DNA of 64,000 nucleotides from Epiperipatus broadwayi (lineage: Eukaryota; Onychophora; Udeonychophora; Euonychophora; Peripatidae). Both the position numbers and the translations under genes were made by a program. Every line of letters begins with the position of its first letter. The stretch's first letter is position 1. The notes under the pieces were generated by a model, which saw only the letters and a program-made list of their open reading frames with translations, made no database searches and had not been told where the DNA came from. The stretch covers positions 320,001 to 384,000 of the forward strand of contig JAQFVV010006731.1 in assembly GCA_028023455.1 (NCBI GenBank), written 5' to 3'. Of the stretch, positions 50,278 to 62,089 are shown piece by piece.

Positions 50278-51589
50278 TTCAGAAGTATTTCCAAAACATT
50301 TTTATATTGAAAGTGATCACCAAAATATTATTCAGCTGACTCTAATTTATTTTACTTGGCTAATGCTTGTGACCCATATGTAATTAGCCTATATCCTTCA
50401 TTTACATTATGTCTTATTATTACTTACATTTCATATTCAGAGGCATCTATATTTAGCGGACTTGGGTTGATGTGAATAATGATTTAGTACAATTAAAAGC
50501 CTTTTCCTGCATGATAACTTTAGATTTTTTGTAAGCAAGTCATTGCTGAGTCTTATTACATGAGATTTTTGTGGAGTAAAGCTTTCATAAAAAAGCCCTG
50601 AAAAAATTTGGGAACTCTTTCACTGAATTATGGATAGAAGACTCTTTGAGACTCATCTCCTCAGCTATCTAGATTACATTTTCTCTTTTAGAACACTGTG
50701 TCTATGTCACTAAATAATTCATAATCAATTGACAAATTTAAGGGCCAATTTAAGGGCCAACTAACTTTATTTACCTAAAATCTAGATTGGTAAATAGTTA
50801 AAAAAATACAACAAAAAACTAAAATATAGAAAGAAAACATTTTACCACCATGCTTTACAAATCATCCTTTTTTTAACTTGTTAGAAATTATTTTAAAAAC
50901 AAACTTTGTAATATTCATTGATATTGTTAAAATGTTTTTATTTGAAAGTGCAACTGATTACATTAGATCTCAAGGTGTTCATTTAAATTGTTTTATTTTA
51001 TTTAATTTTTAATTTAAAAAGTTAAAATAAACAACTTTTAGATGTTTCATTTATGAAGATCAGATTATTTATAAGGAAGCAAAGAAAGATAAGAAGGAAT
51101 TCAGAGCAATTTTGCAAATCCATGTATGCTACCAATAAAGTACTCAGTTCAAAACCAAGTAGCAATGCCTTTTATTGTTGTATTTTTGTAAATAGAAAAG
51201 TAAACAACTATCAGATGAGCAATAACAATCCAAATAAATAAGAAATAAGTTTCATTTTAATCTTTTTTAAAATTTTTTGTTGTTTCAAAGTCAGACATTT
51301 CATTTTTATTTGCATTGTTTGATTTGTAATTTGTGTTGAATGTAGCTGACAAGTATTACTATCTATGCAAGTAGATATTGATCTCCAAAAGCAACCAGTA
51401 TTTAAATATAATAATACAATGAGACTAATACTTAAGGTTGCAACATCAGAGGCAATAGTATCAGAAATCTATATCTATTTTTAAAAAAATGAAATCCTGT
51501 CTTTACCATCAATAGAAGTTTGGTTTTTATTCATCAATATTATACAATCAATTATTAAACACTACACTTCCAAAAATAAAGCATCAACT
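50278..51589. other. Gene-free AT-rich stretch
   Basis: The frame at 51053-51241 is basic and unrecognised. Nothing else found. Confidence 0.5.
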
Positions 51590-54060
51590 AGCTTAGTTAA
51601 AGATCTTGATACAATTAACTTGAAGCTAAAAGCCACAGTATGTGACACAGCTTCAATAACCTCAATAATGTCCCTAAATCAACAATAGAAGCAAATACAA
51701 TCCACACTGGCTGAGAGTATCTCTGCAAAAAAAGGCAAAAATATTTCTAGCACAACCTCATAACTGGTCCAGAATATATATCCACTGGGTGCTAGCTTAC
51801 AAAAATAAAAAGGCAGTCCCATCATCAATTATAGTTAATGAACAATTTTGCATGAGTCCTGACATGCTACCAGCAATTGTCTACCACTTTAAAGCCAAAT
51901 TACAAACAGCTGCTCACCCACAAATTAGCATTTCTGATAATGGAGAAAGTGAACAAGGTCATAGAATCACCAAAATTTATATTATGAATGAGCTCAAATC
52001 TCTTCTGGATAGCATCCACCCAAGTTTCCATGCTATACCAAAATACTTTCTCATGCATATGAATCACTTCACAATGCCAACAACACTAAATATGATTAAC
52101 CTACTTTCCAATCAAATTAATAATTACCCAACCTCTTTGGTCTTCTTCCTAAAGAAAAACACCCTTCCCTCCCCTCTTGACAATCTCCACCCCATATCAA
52201 TGTTGCCAATACTCATTAAAATAATTGAATTTATAATCAAAGATAAAATTCAACCCACCACTCTATCCTTAATTCCAAGCAATCAGATCATCAAGAAAGG
52301 CATTTCAACTTCGGATGCCATTACCCTATTTAAACTTATAATCTATCAAATAAGATTGACTAGAAAGGCTAGTCCCATAGTGGTACAACCTGGTTTTTTT
52401 ATCAGCCTTTGACTCAGTCTGCAATGACCTTTTTTTGAACTGCTTGAGTTATATTGGGTCCTACTAAAATTATCTACATACTAGCAAACCTTCTTAATAA
52501 CAGGGAAGTGTTTGTCACACTAAATGGAAAAACTAATCCTGGTTTTAAATCAAACAATTCTGTACTATGTAAATCCACTGCTTATAGAAATAGAGAAGAG
52601 ATTGCCTGGAATATACATCCTGGTAATAGACAAGACAGCCATGCATATAGCATATATGAATGATCTCACAGTTTTTCTTCTGTCTAAAAATATCTCTCTT
52701 TACTAATTTCAATTTTGGAATAATATATGTCCAATGTGGCCTTCAATTCAATCTAGACAAGTCATCTGCATGGATGTTGCTCACAGGCTATGGTGTTACA
52801 TCTCTATTTACTGCAAAGCCTCATAACATTGTTGGGGTCCTGATCTATAAATCAATGATAGCTATGAGAAAAGCTATCCAGGGAAATATTCTAACATCTA
52901 CCCAAAATATAGCAAAAATATCTAAAGTTTACCTATCGATATATGTGAAGCTCTCTCTCATCAACATCTTAATCTTTCCAAGAATGAATTACTATATGCC
53001 AATGGTTAATTACACTAACACATTTAAAAGGAAGATTTAACTCAATTTGCTCAAAACTAATATGGAATAAAATAGTTGTGGGAATTAGTATGAGAACTTT
53101 GCAAAAATATGCAAAAGATAATGGTTTATCCTTCCACTCAATCAATACCCTTTTCTACCCAAGGGCATTCAATACAATTTTCAGAATTATCTCATTCCAT
53201 CCAAATGCCATCAAATTTAAATAAATTATCCCAACAGACAAACCACTACCTCTAAAAAGCGAGTGGCATTTGTCCTTGGTCAAGCTCATTGCAGCTAATA
53301 TTGACCTGGATGAACAAACATTTCCCCAGAGAATTAACTTCTGGGAGACGTTTAGCATAATACACAGCATTTGTCAACCAGCTCATCTCTGCTTAACATT
53401 ACAAATAAGCCAATAATCAAGAAATTTAAATTTTGGTATTCAGAACCAAAATATCTGGATGTTATAATCAAAATCAACTTGGATGCCATCCCTACAAGTT
53501 ACTTCCTATCGCAAAAAAGGGTAATTGCAAAAATAGATCTGGTCTGCTCACTTTGTTGTCAATCTGAAGAAACAACACACTACTTCATATACAAGTGCTC
53601 AGTTCTCAACATCTACAGAAATACTATCCAATATTACTAAGTCCAATAATTATACCATTTGGACTCTCATTGATAGCATTAAAAGGGGTCTTTTGCCCTC
53701 AATTAGAATTGCTGCTTTCCTTTTATTCACTGTTTGATCTCTGAGATGCTATCTATGCTTCAACTCTACAGGTAATAGACTTCAATCACTCTTTTACAAT
53801 AAAATTGGAAAACTCAAGAATAGAGATTGGGAACTAGCCCCACCAAATATAGTTAGTGCAACATGGAATCTGGTTTCCCTCCCAATCCCACTATAGAGTT
53901 CGGTCAAGAGGGAATGGATCACAAAGTGAGCTGTCATATAGGAAATTATTAAAAAATATGACACCCACAACAAAGAAATTAGTTATAATAGACTATAATA
54001 AGCAAATTGAAACTCTTTAAGGTTGTTACTCACCCTGTCCTATTAATTTTCAATTGTACT
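51590..54060 (+). pseudogene. R2/NeSL-like LINE relic: reverse transcriptase plus C-terminal CCHC motif
   Basis: Frames in series reconstruct the order of a LINE reverse transcriptase. The upstream piece (51789-52412) has NLHPISMLPILIKIIEFII as the conserved N-terminal palm entry and Q-rich/GI-S-T-S-DA downstream. Next comes AFDSVC-like coding at 52405-52440, then NNREVFVTLNGKTNPGF (about 52495-52550). In a shifted frame follow NPLLIEIEKRLPGI and AYMNDLTVFL (about 52580-52680), where the catalytic Y-M-D-D is Y-M-N-D. GLQFNLDKSSA follows. The last frame (53371-53640) carries C-x2-C-x7-H-x4-C (CSLCCQSEETTHYFIYKC), the zinc motif found after the RT in R2-like and related LINEs. There are many frameshifts and stops. 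No endonuclease was found at either end. Base composition is less AT-rich than the neighbours. Confidence 0.75.
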
Positions 54061-54501
54061 TTGCTGTTTTTTTTTCCTGATATATATCAGCCATTTATTA
54101 TTTGTTTGGCATTGTAATCAGTATGTTAAAATATGCAATCTGTTTAATTACTTTTAACTTAACAGTCATTTATAATAATGTTTAAATACTAACAACTTTT
54201 TATAGATTTAATCATATGATATGCAAATTGTTTAATTTTAAAATAAAGATTATACTTTTTTTTTAAAAAAAAAAGGATTACTTTCATCAAAGACAATAAC
54301 ATATCACAATTCACTGTATCCATTCCCTCCCTTAAAACCAAGAAAGAAGAAATTAAAAAAAAAATTGAAGATAAATACAAATAAAAATTTCAAATAAAGC
54401 TAGTAATTACAAATCAAATGTGGTTGTTTGAAATTAAGCATCAATTAATTTAATTATTTACCTTTAAACTGTTTTCATATCCTAATGAAATACTTGGAAA
54501 T
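54061..54501. other. Gene-free AT-rich stretch
   Basis: Contains T- and A-runs around 54254-54275; no genes seen. Confidence 0.5.
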
Positions 54502-54751
54502 CTTGAGCTGAGTCAAGCCACTATGAAAAGTTATAACCATATAGATATATTCTATCTTATTACTACTTAGTTAACTTTAAGTGAAATCTCACCACAAGTG
54601 TAAAATTAATTAACTAACAATAGAGGCATTGTTAGTTAATTAAATTTGCACTATGATTCTGGTGAGACCTTTCCAAAAGTTAACTTAGTACTATTAAGTT
54701 AGTTATATTTTTATGATTATATCTTTTCATAGTGGCTTGACTCAACTCAAG
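54502..54751. mobile_element. Fold-back (hairpin) element
   Basis: Arms of about 120 bp (54502-54621 and 54628-54751) with a ~6-base loop, pairing with small indels. They share CTTGAG..GAGTCAAGCC, CTATGAAAAG and TTAACTAACAAT words. It lies just 3' of the RTE element on the minus strand. Confidence 0.8.
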
Positions 54752-54937
54752 TTATTGGAATATATGAATTAATTTATTGAATCAATATCAGTTAGTATTA
54801 TGAGAAATAAAAAAAAAAACCTTGCAAACTTAAAATTTGCTGTATTTTTCCTATCTCTTCACCCCTCTTCCATTTCCTCAAAACCAAAGAAAAATTTGAA
54901 AAAACAAATAGTGCTAAAATTTCATAAAAAAAACTTG

Positions 54938-55701
54938 TCAATGAAATGAAATAAGAGGTTTTAGATTTGACTTTGAATTTATAAAGTCATCATCATCATC
55001 AACCATTATCAATCCACTACAGGATGAAGGTCTCTTCAAGTTCAATCCATCTTTTCCTATTTTAGTTTCTATTCTCCACATCACTCCTGCACAATTTCTT
55101 ATTTCATCCATCCATCTCACATGTGGTCTCTTTCTGGGTCTTTTACAATCTTTTGGAATCCAGTTCAAAATTTCAATTGTCCATCTATTATCATCTCTTC
55201 TAGCAATATATCCAGCCCAATTCCACTTCAGACATTTAATTTTTTCAATGAGGTCAGTAACACCTGTTTGTTTTTTTACCCATATATTGCGTTTTTGATC
55301 TCTTCTTGTTACTCCCAACATGCACTATCCATACTTCTTTGAGTGGTCTGAAGTCTCTGTATTGCTCTTCTATTAAGTGTCCAAATCTCAGATTCATAAG
55401 TAAGAATTGGCAAAACACATTTATTAAAAACCTTCCTTTTCAAACACAAAGGCATATTTCCTTTTAGTATCAAGTTATTTCTACCAAAATCACTCCAACC
55501 AAGTTTAATTCTATGATTAATTTCATCCATTATGTTTCCATCTGTATTAATAATCTGACCAAAGTATTTGTAACTGTTAACTTCTTCTAACTCATCATAA
55601 TCAATCTTTATTCTCACATTTTGAGAAAATCTATTAAACATTACTTTAGTCTTTTTAACATTTATCTTTAGTCCTACTTTCCTACTTTCATCTGATAACT
55701 C
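54938..55701 (-). pseudogene. RTE C-terminal domain
   Basis: Continues the RT frame with VGLKINVKKTKVMFNRF, YKYFGQIINTDGNIMDEI, LPILTYESEIWTL and QRLQTTQRSMDSA. It then shifts frame near 55315 into MLGVTRRDQKRNIWV, KWNWAGYIARRDDNRW, RPRKRPHVRWMDEIRNC and a run of Asp residues encoded by the GAT tail. The segment from GVTDLIEKIK onward is the same as in the truncated copy at 3.0-3.26 kb, where the ending is better preserved. Confidence 0.9.
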
Positions 55702-56524
55702 CTACAACATTTCCTGTAGCTCTAAAGCATTATTTGCAAAAACAACTACATCATGTGCAAAATCTAAATGACTTAAATAATCTCCATTTACTTTCACTCC
55801 TTTAGCTTCCCATTTTAATCCATAAAATACTTCTTGCAGGACTGCTGTAAAAAGTTTTGGAGATATGGAGTCACCCTGTCTTACACCATTTTCAATGTTG
55901 ATTTTCCTATAATTATGTAATATAATTGTTGCTGTTGCATGTTTATAAGTATTCTTTAAAATATGACAATATCCTGGATCTACACCTTGATGATCCAATG
56001 CTTTAATGGCTGAAGAAATGTTTATAGATTCAAATGCCTTTTCATAATCTACAAATCCTAAGCATAATGGCAACTCATATTCATTTGTTCTTTCTATGAC
56101 TTCTCTCAATACCTGGATATGATCTATGGTACTAAAACCATTTTTAAATCCAGCTTGTTCTCTTTGTTGGTGGAAATCCAGTGTTTTCTGTAGACGAATT
56201 GTAATTATCTTAGTAAAAATTTTGATAAAATTTTGATAAAAGACTGAGAAGTCTATAATTTCTAATATCTTCTTTATCACCTTTTTTAAATATTAATATT
56301 AATACTGCATTCTTCCAATCGTCTGGTACATCTTTATTATTTAGACAGTTGGTATATAAGTTTGCTAAAAATATATATATTTCTTCACCTGCTTCTTTTA
56401 ATATATCAATTATAATTCCAACATTACCTGGAGACTTCCCTTTCATTATAAATTTAATTGCATGTCTCACTTCCTCATTCAAAATTCTGGGCAATTCGGA
56501 AGATATAATAGGTATAGGAGGCAC
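55702..56524 (-). pseudogene. RTE reverse-transcriptase domain (frameshifted, FAHD)
   Basis: The first frame (56524-56210) holds the fingers entry: EVRHAIKFIMKGKSPG, VPDDWKNAVLILIFKKGD and NYRLLSLLSKF. The second frame (56280-55702) continues with QQREQAGFKNGFSTIDHI, CLGFVDYEKAFESI (motif A with its Asp), NGVRQGDSISPKLF (motif B) and HLDFAHDVVVFA (motif C). In motif C the first of the two catalytic aspartates is His, which should abolish polymerase activity. The frame change lies at an 11-base tandem duplication (ATTTTGATAAA twice, about 56219-56240), a plausible replication slip. A stop after LELQEML at 55702 is in frame with the C-terminal part. Confidence 0.9.
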
Positions 56525-57049
56525 TTGTTCTTTATTACTATATAATTCTTGATAGAAGTCTTTTTTTCTTATTGCAGATATAAATTTCCTACCAATACCA
56601 AAATGTTGTTTTTCATTCTTTAGACTTTTATTCTCTTCTACTGTTTTCCTTGCTAGTTCACAATTATACTTTCTTATATCACTTGAATCTTTTCTGCACC
56701 ATTTTACAAAATTCCAAGATATTCAATTTTTTTTAAGCATCATTGTTGTATATCATCATATTCCTTCTTTTCTTCATAAATTCTCTAGTCTCAGTAGAAA
56801 TTTTATTGGTCAATTGCTGCTTTTTTTCTACCAGCTATCTTTGTTGCAGTTTTTAAAAGTGTATCAGTTATTTTTCTATTAATATCATTCAAATCTGAAT
56901 CATGTTCAAAATCAACTAATATTTGAAACCGTATTTGTAAGTTCTAATTAAAATTCATTAGAATGTTTCTGAAGATTAGGAATATCAACTGTAAATATTG
57001 TTTTTCTTAATAATTTTATCTCTCTAGTTTTGCATTAACATGTATCTTA

Positions 57050-57804
57050 CATCTTACTAATCGATGATCACTTCCTGTGTTAAATTTATTAAAAATATTA
57101 CAATCTTGAAATATTTATTTTCTGTTAGTCAAAATATAATCCAATTCTGTTGTACCTTCATTTGGATGCTTCCATGTCCATTTCCTTCTAACATTTTTCT
57201 CAAAAAAAGAATTCATAATATAAAGTTTTTCCTTCTCTGCAAACTCCACAAGTCTATGTCCTCTCTCATTTCTATTACCATAACCGAAATTACCTATAGC
57301 ATTTTCATCTTTCATTTGTTTACCAATTCTAGAATTAAAGTCTCCCATAACAATTTTAAAATGTTGTTTACTCTGATCAAAAGTGTTTTGTACATTCATA
57401 TAAAAATATTCTACTACATCACTGTGAGATCTTATTGTGGCATAATCCTGAATTATCTGCATGCTATTAAGTTGTAAAACTAATCTTGCCACTCTGTCTG
57501 ATACACCATCACTCTCCACAATGTTATTCTTGCATTCGTTATTTATAATGAATCCTACTCCACTTGTATTTCCAATATTTGTGCCTTTATAGTAGAGCAT
57601 ATGTCCACTTTTTAAATCAACTGTTTCTTCACCTTCTTTTCTAACTTCACAAAGTCCAATAATGTCCCAATTAATATAAAACATTTCTTCTTCTAACTCT
57701 TGCAATATTCCTTCACTTGAAAGTGATCTGCAGTTGTAAGTACCTAAATAAAAAGAATTTTCAATTGATCGATTAGTCACCCCAGTATTCTTGCATGATT
57801 TCAA
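57050..57804 (-). pseudogene. RTE endonuclease domain (one in-frame stop)
   Basis: The apurinic/apyrimidinic-type endonuclease nicks target DNA to prime reverse transcription. Catalytic landmarks in order are LGTYNCRSL (Asn), IIGLCEVRKEG (Glu), GVGFIIN, IVMGDFNSRIG (Asp/Asn), WKHPNEGTTELDYIL, and GSDHR with the catalytic Asp-His. A stop at 57115-57117 after LTNRK interrupts it, but the frame stays open on the far side and reads directly into the SDH motif. One nonsense change therefore separates the visible frame from a complete domain. The true start is uncertain because the region upstream of 57804 is non-coding. Confidence 0.9.
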
Positions 57805-57830
57805 AGCAGTGTTTTAAAAACAATTAAAGG

Positions 57831-58609
57831 AAAAATGGAATGTAGATAGCCAAATAGATTGGTATTAACTTTTTCCCCAGTCTGTTTTTCATGAAATTTC
57901 TTCCTGCTTTTTTGCTAATAATATTAACTAGTTGCTTGGTTGCATATGGTTTTCCAAAATATTTTCTGCACTTAGTTTTATAGCAAATTTCTTCAATTTA
58001 GTTTATATTTTAATTAACTGGATAGTCAGTACTACTTTTAATTGATTGTTATTAAGATATCATCAGGAATAGGATATTGAAATTCTCTCTCTCCTAGTAG
58101 TATGTCAATTTCTGTTTAAAAATGTTGGAACAGTTGTTATTCCAAAAAGAAACCAAATTACATCAACATTAACCCTCATGAATTATTATGTTATCCTGGC
58201 CAATTCTGATTTCTTGCTAACCAGACTTTGATGGAATGCTGAACATTAAATCAAATTTGACAAAATATTTACAATTTTGTAATCAGATCAATACTTTCCT
58301 AACATCTGAATTAGAACACACATCCTTTTAAAAAAGTTTAGTGGCAGATATATGATAATCTGCATTTTGAGTGAAAAAGGTAATCATTAGATTTGGAATA
58401 TTATCACAATGATTGTAGCTGACTCTGAACTTTCAGCTATTGTACAACTAAAAAAAGGTTTTTCAGTTTAAAAATTATTGGTTTGTATTTCATCCATAGC
58501 TCCACTGGAAGGTCATGTCAATTGAATTAAAGATATTTGCAAATTCTCTATGAATATCCTTGAAATTTTCCTAGGATATTCTCATATTCGAAAGAATATT
58601 TATCAAAAT
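57831..58609. other. Unassigned stretch
   Basis: No reliable feature. On the minus strand, FGITTVPTFLNR (about 58155-58115) faintly recalls the FGI-x-S-A-P-x-x-F-Q-R motif of Ty3-type reverse transcriptases, but nothing around it supports that. Confidence 0.35.
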
Positions 58610-59480
58610 TTAACAGTAATGATGTAATTATACAGTGATATTAAGAGGGGTAATATTGAGAAGGATGTAGTCCATATCTCCAAAACCTTTTATCACAATT
58701 TTGCAAAAAGTATTTTGTGGATTAAAATGGAAAATTAAAGGAGTAAAAATAAACAGAGATTATTTAAGTAATTTACATTTTGGAGATGAGCTTCAGGGAA
58801 TGTTGTAAAAGTTTTCAAATGAAAGTTAAAAAGTAGAAGTAAAGATAATGCTAAAAAAAATAAAGTAATGGATTTTCTTAAAAGAGGAAAATAAAGATTG
58901 ATAATGACAGCTTTGAAGAAGTTAGCAATGACAAATACCTTGTTCAGATTATTAATACAAATGGAAACATAATGGATAACATTAGTAATAGAATTAAATT
59001 TGGATAAACTGCTTTTGTTATAAATATATTAATATTAAAAGGGAAATATTTCTCTGTGTTTGAAAATGAATATTTTATGGATCCAAGACTTGGAAACATA
59101 ACAAAGGAGCAATATAGAGACCTCAAATCACTGAAGAAAGAATAAAAGAAATATATGATAGCCACAATAAGAAGAAATAAAAAATGAAAAATATAGGCAA
59201 GAGAACAAACTAGTATTACTGATATTATTGAAAAATTAAGAAATAAAGTCATATTTGTATGGCCATATTTCTAGAAAAGATAATAAAAGATGGAAAATTG
59301 AAATTTTGAATTGGATTCCAAGATATTGTAAATGACTTAGAAAGTGACCATACTTTATATGAATGCATGAAATAAATGTAAAGAGAAGATATGAAGAACA
59401 AGCTAGATATCAAAGAATCTGAATTAACCATAGATCTTTATTCTGCAGTAGATCAATAATGATTTAAAATGATGATGATA
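58610..59480 (+). pseudogene. Decayed 3' half of an RTE-type LINE
   Basis: In order: FCGLKWKIKGVKINRDYLSN then LHFGDEL (about 58710-58790; motif C lost), SFEEVSNDKYLVQIINTNGN (about 58910-58970), MDNISNRIKFG, then TSITDIIEKL (about 59210-59240), RWKIEILNWIPRYCK (about 59290-59330), and a GATGATGATAG end near 59475. Each matches the RTE at 55-57.8 kb but with stops and shifts. The minus-strand hydrophobic frames at 58944-59431 are antisense shadows. Confidence 0.8.
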
Positions 59481-59608
59481 GACATTGTTACTTTAAATTA
59501 GACATAGCTCAATGTGTATGTAAAATGCAGAATCAATCACCCCCCACCCTAGGCTATGAATTAAAAGTGCTTCAAATGTTGAAACAGGACTAAGAATAAC
59601 ATAAATCC

Positions 59609-59842
59609 ACCTATTCTTAGGAGCTGTGATATTTATAAACAAACTTTTATCATCATTGTTGGTAATTCAGAGTGAAATTAATTTACCAGCCAAATGAAAT
59701 ATGGCACTTAAAAGTTATTACACTCAGAGTCAATTGCTTTTAAGTGTCATATTCCATTTGACTAATAAATTAATTTCATTCTGAATTACCAACAATGATG
59801 GCAAATGTATGCTTACAAACATCAGAACTCCCAAGAATAGTT
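59609..59842. mobile_element. Fold-back (hairpin) element
   Basis: Arms of about 112 bp (59609-59720 and 59731-59842) pair around a ~10-base loop. They share CATCATTGTTGGTAATTCAG, GAAATTAATTTA and CACTTAAAAG words. The outer ends show CTATTCTTAGGAG and its approximate complement. It lies about 105 bp upstream of the LTR-like copy. Confidence 0.8.
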
Positions 59843-59919
59843 GGCTATTTTTGATCTTTTGTTCAACAGTTAGAGTGATTTTAATTTATAATCTAAGGTA
59901 AGGAAGATTTACTCATTGT

Positions 59920-59945
59920 ATATATATATATATATATATATACAT
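59920..59945. repeat. (TA)n microsatellite
   Basis: TA tract directly left of the LTR-like element, the same setting as at 22.4 kb. Confidence 0.9.
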
Positions 59946-59949
59946 ATAT

Positions 59950-61458
59950 TGTGCCAAGGCCACATTGGAACATGTATCTAAAATAATTTTGTCGTAAAAA
60001 AAATATTAAAACAAAAAAATCGTTCGCAAAAGAGTTTATTATTATTAGTGAAATACAACTTAAAAGCTTTAAAAAAATATATAAATCTCTTCATTTAAAT
60101 TAAAGAAGAAAAATAATCTTAAAACTAGTTTTAATGTGTAGAGTAAAATTATATATGTGCATGCGAATGTAAAAAAAAAATGTATCAGTATTAAATATTA
60201 TAAATAAATGAAAAATGTATTTAAAAAAAACACAGTGGTGCGCTACTAATTAAAGATATGAAAACAACATGTTTTGAAATAGCTACTACTAATTAAACAA
60301 TCAATCAAAAAACACGTTGTCTTAGGATTAATTACTAAAGAAATTTTGACAACACCTATTGCACATTTGCCAGAGGATATCAAAAGGAAAACACTTCATC
60401 GGTATAAATACTGAATATTTTATCGGAAAATCAGTTGAGTTAAGAGTTTTATTCAGTCTAGTTTGCAGTGACAGTCTTGATAATGGTACATTTATATTAT
60501 GAATCCAGAAACAAACATGCATTGCTGAGCATCTTATGGAAATATACACTCTTTGCTCAGCCCTTAGTCCAACAAGATCAGCAAGACCTGCCCATGAAAT
60601 AATGTCTTTATAACAACTCAGAAATCCTCCATCAAACGTTCAACTGTCTTCAAAATAAAACAAATGGATTCGCATAAAAATCTCTTCAAGAAATGTCCAA
60701 AGCTAACCAGTTAGATATAATCCATCAGAAGCAGCAGAAACAGCCAACAACAAGTAATATTCACATTACCAAAAATCCTACGTAAACCTTTATTTTTATC
60801 ATTTATACGTAGTAGCCACTGCTGTAATTCATAAATATTCAAGATTCAAATTATATGAACTCTATAATACATAAAATGAACTATTGATATGTGTGTTTAA
60901 GTGTCAAATGCTATTAATGTATTATTATTATATTTGTGAATGCTATATAAATTGATATGTGCATGATCATTATATCAGTGTTATTAGTTAAATTAGATAA
61001 ATACCAATGTTCTACTATTAAAATCTACAAGAATATTTAAACTAGTTTGGAAATGTTAATTTAAAATGTGCGTGTATTATATTAAATTTATAGAATGTTT
61101 AAAATTATTTAATGTTAATTAATAAATTGTCTTTAAAACTTAAACTTTATTTGTCAGTCAATTCTTTTTATCAATTCTTTTTACCAACCTTTTTATGAAT
61201 TCTTTCCACCACTAATTTTATATAATTTTGTTATTGAATTAAAATTAGACTGAGCTAGTTTTAGGGAATGTTTTGAGCACTGGATTATGAGCCTACTGCC
61301 CGAATACGTTAGTCCTTGGACTAGCTGGCGCCCCGGGGTTTACTCCAAAACAAATAAAGTATTTGGATAGTAGGGATTTGAATCTAGCAGCTGAGATGGG
61401 CCATTGTTGATAGTTAAAGCTATCAATAAAATCTCCCATTTTGCTCAAACATGCTGGT
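59950..61458 (+). mobile_element. LTR-like element, copy 2
   Basis: Diverged copy of 22423-24144 with TGTGCC at its start and GGTTCA at its end. TGGCGCC at 61326-61332 is followed by a TTTACTCCAAAACAAATAAA stretch that matches the region after TGGCGCC in copy 1. The two copies are about 37 kb apart and are independent dispersed copies, not a pair of LTRs. No coding domain is present; the minus frame at 60328-60549 is not conserved. Confidence 0.6.
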
Positions 61459-61521
61459 TCATTCATGTAATATTTATAAGATTATAAATGTATTATGAAG
61501 GAGTTTGAAACCGGCCAAAAC

Positions 61522-61750
61522 TTATATATATGTATAAGTAGGTGGTTTCAGTGGTTCGACCTGGTATAATATATATATATCCTTTAAATTATTATAACTT
61601 TTTTTAAATTGACATAAAGTATAGTTTATTTGTTCTATTTTATAACCAACATCAAGTATTTCCTCGGCAAATATTTCAATATGGTAACTACATAATTTTT
61701 CATTCCAAAACAAAAAAAATCTAAAACTTGCTATCTTATGCATTATTGGT
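61522..61750 (-). pseudogene. Penelope-like element fragment, RT C-terminal/linker part
   Basis: The frame reads ASFRFFLFWNEKLCSYHIEI, then EEILDVGYKIEQINYTL. It parallels the 63.8-kb PLE frame (LKSFLFRNDKLCKYSSDKI then NDLLKIGYYKNAIANII), so this is the segment between RT and endonuclease. It ends abruptly near 61520, where the bases encode VEPLKPPTY and run into a TA tract. It is one of at least four PLE pieces in the last 2.5 kb. Confidence 0.65.
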
Positions 61751-61833
61751 ACTTTATTTCCAATTTATATATCCTCTTTTTTGCAGTGGCTTAATTATTA
61801 GTTTATAATTTAATATAGTTATCTCTTGTAATC

Positions 61834-61835
<2 letters not shown>

Positions 61836-61879
<44 letters not shown>
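61836..61879. repeat. (TA)n microsatellite
   Basis: About 44 bp of TA, left of the PLE palindrome. Confidence 0.95.
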
Positions 61880-61882
<3 letters not shown>

Positions 61883-61999
61883 TATTAATCAATATCTGTA
61901 TTCCAATTATAATAAAATATATATAATTATTCAAAACAATACAATAATTAATACAGTAACAATATTTTAAACAAATATATACCAATTTAATAGAAGTAC

Positions 62000-62028
62000 T
62001 TTCAACTATCTATGTAGTCGTTGTCAAC
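62000..62028 (-). ncRNA. Degenerate hammerhead-like motif in PLE 3' end
   Basis: Minus strand: TTGACAAC, GACTA, a loop, TAGTT, GAAA. This has the order of a hammerhead core (CUGAUGA, stem II, GAAA) with a 5-bp stem II, but the CUGAUGA box is degraded. Mirror copy at 62817-62845. Hammerhead motifs are known from the terminal repeats of Penelope-like elements. Activity is doubtful. Confidence 0.35.
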
Positions 62029-62089
62029 TAGACTCAAATTGTATTAGAAAAAACCGTTACAAATGTAAACAAAAGCAATATGTCATACA

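Larger units (their letters stand above)
54985..57830 (-). mobile_element. Nearly full-length RTE-type LINE
   Basis: About 2.85 kb, reading leftwards: apurinic endonuclease, linker, reverse transcriptase, C-terminal domain, then a (GAT)n tail (seen as ATC repeats at 54985-55003). Endonuclease plus RT in one ORF, the GTYNCRSL and SDHR endonuclease words, the VDYEKAFES/GVRQGD reverse-transcriptase words and the trinucleotide tail place it in the RTE clade. It is inactive: two in-frame stops and two frameshifts are visible, and the catalytic F-A-D-D is F-A-H-D. Other RTE copies here are at 3.0, 31.9-35.9 and 58.6-59.5 kb. Confidence 0.92.

Noticed and set aside
57064-57477. 137-residue plus-strand frame
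   Set aside because: It is antisense to the RTE endonuclease domain.
58115-58155. Ty3-type RT motif FGITTVPTFLNR on the minus strand
   Set aside because: It is a single weak word with no neighbouring RT motifs.
22423-61458. The two LTR-like copies as the LTRs of one 39-kb element
   Set aside because: The distance is too large, and unrelated elements and the receptor-free interval between them contain no matching gag-pol.
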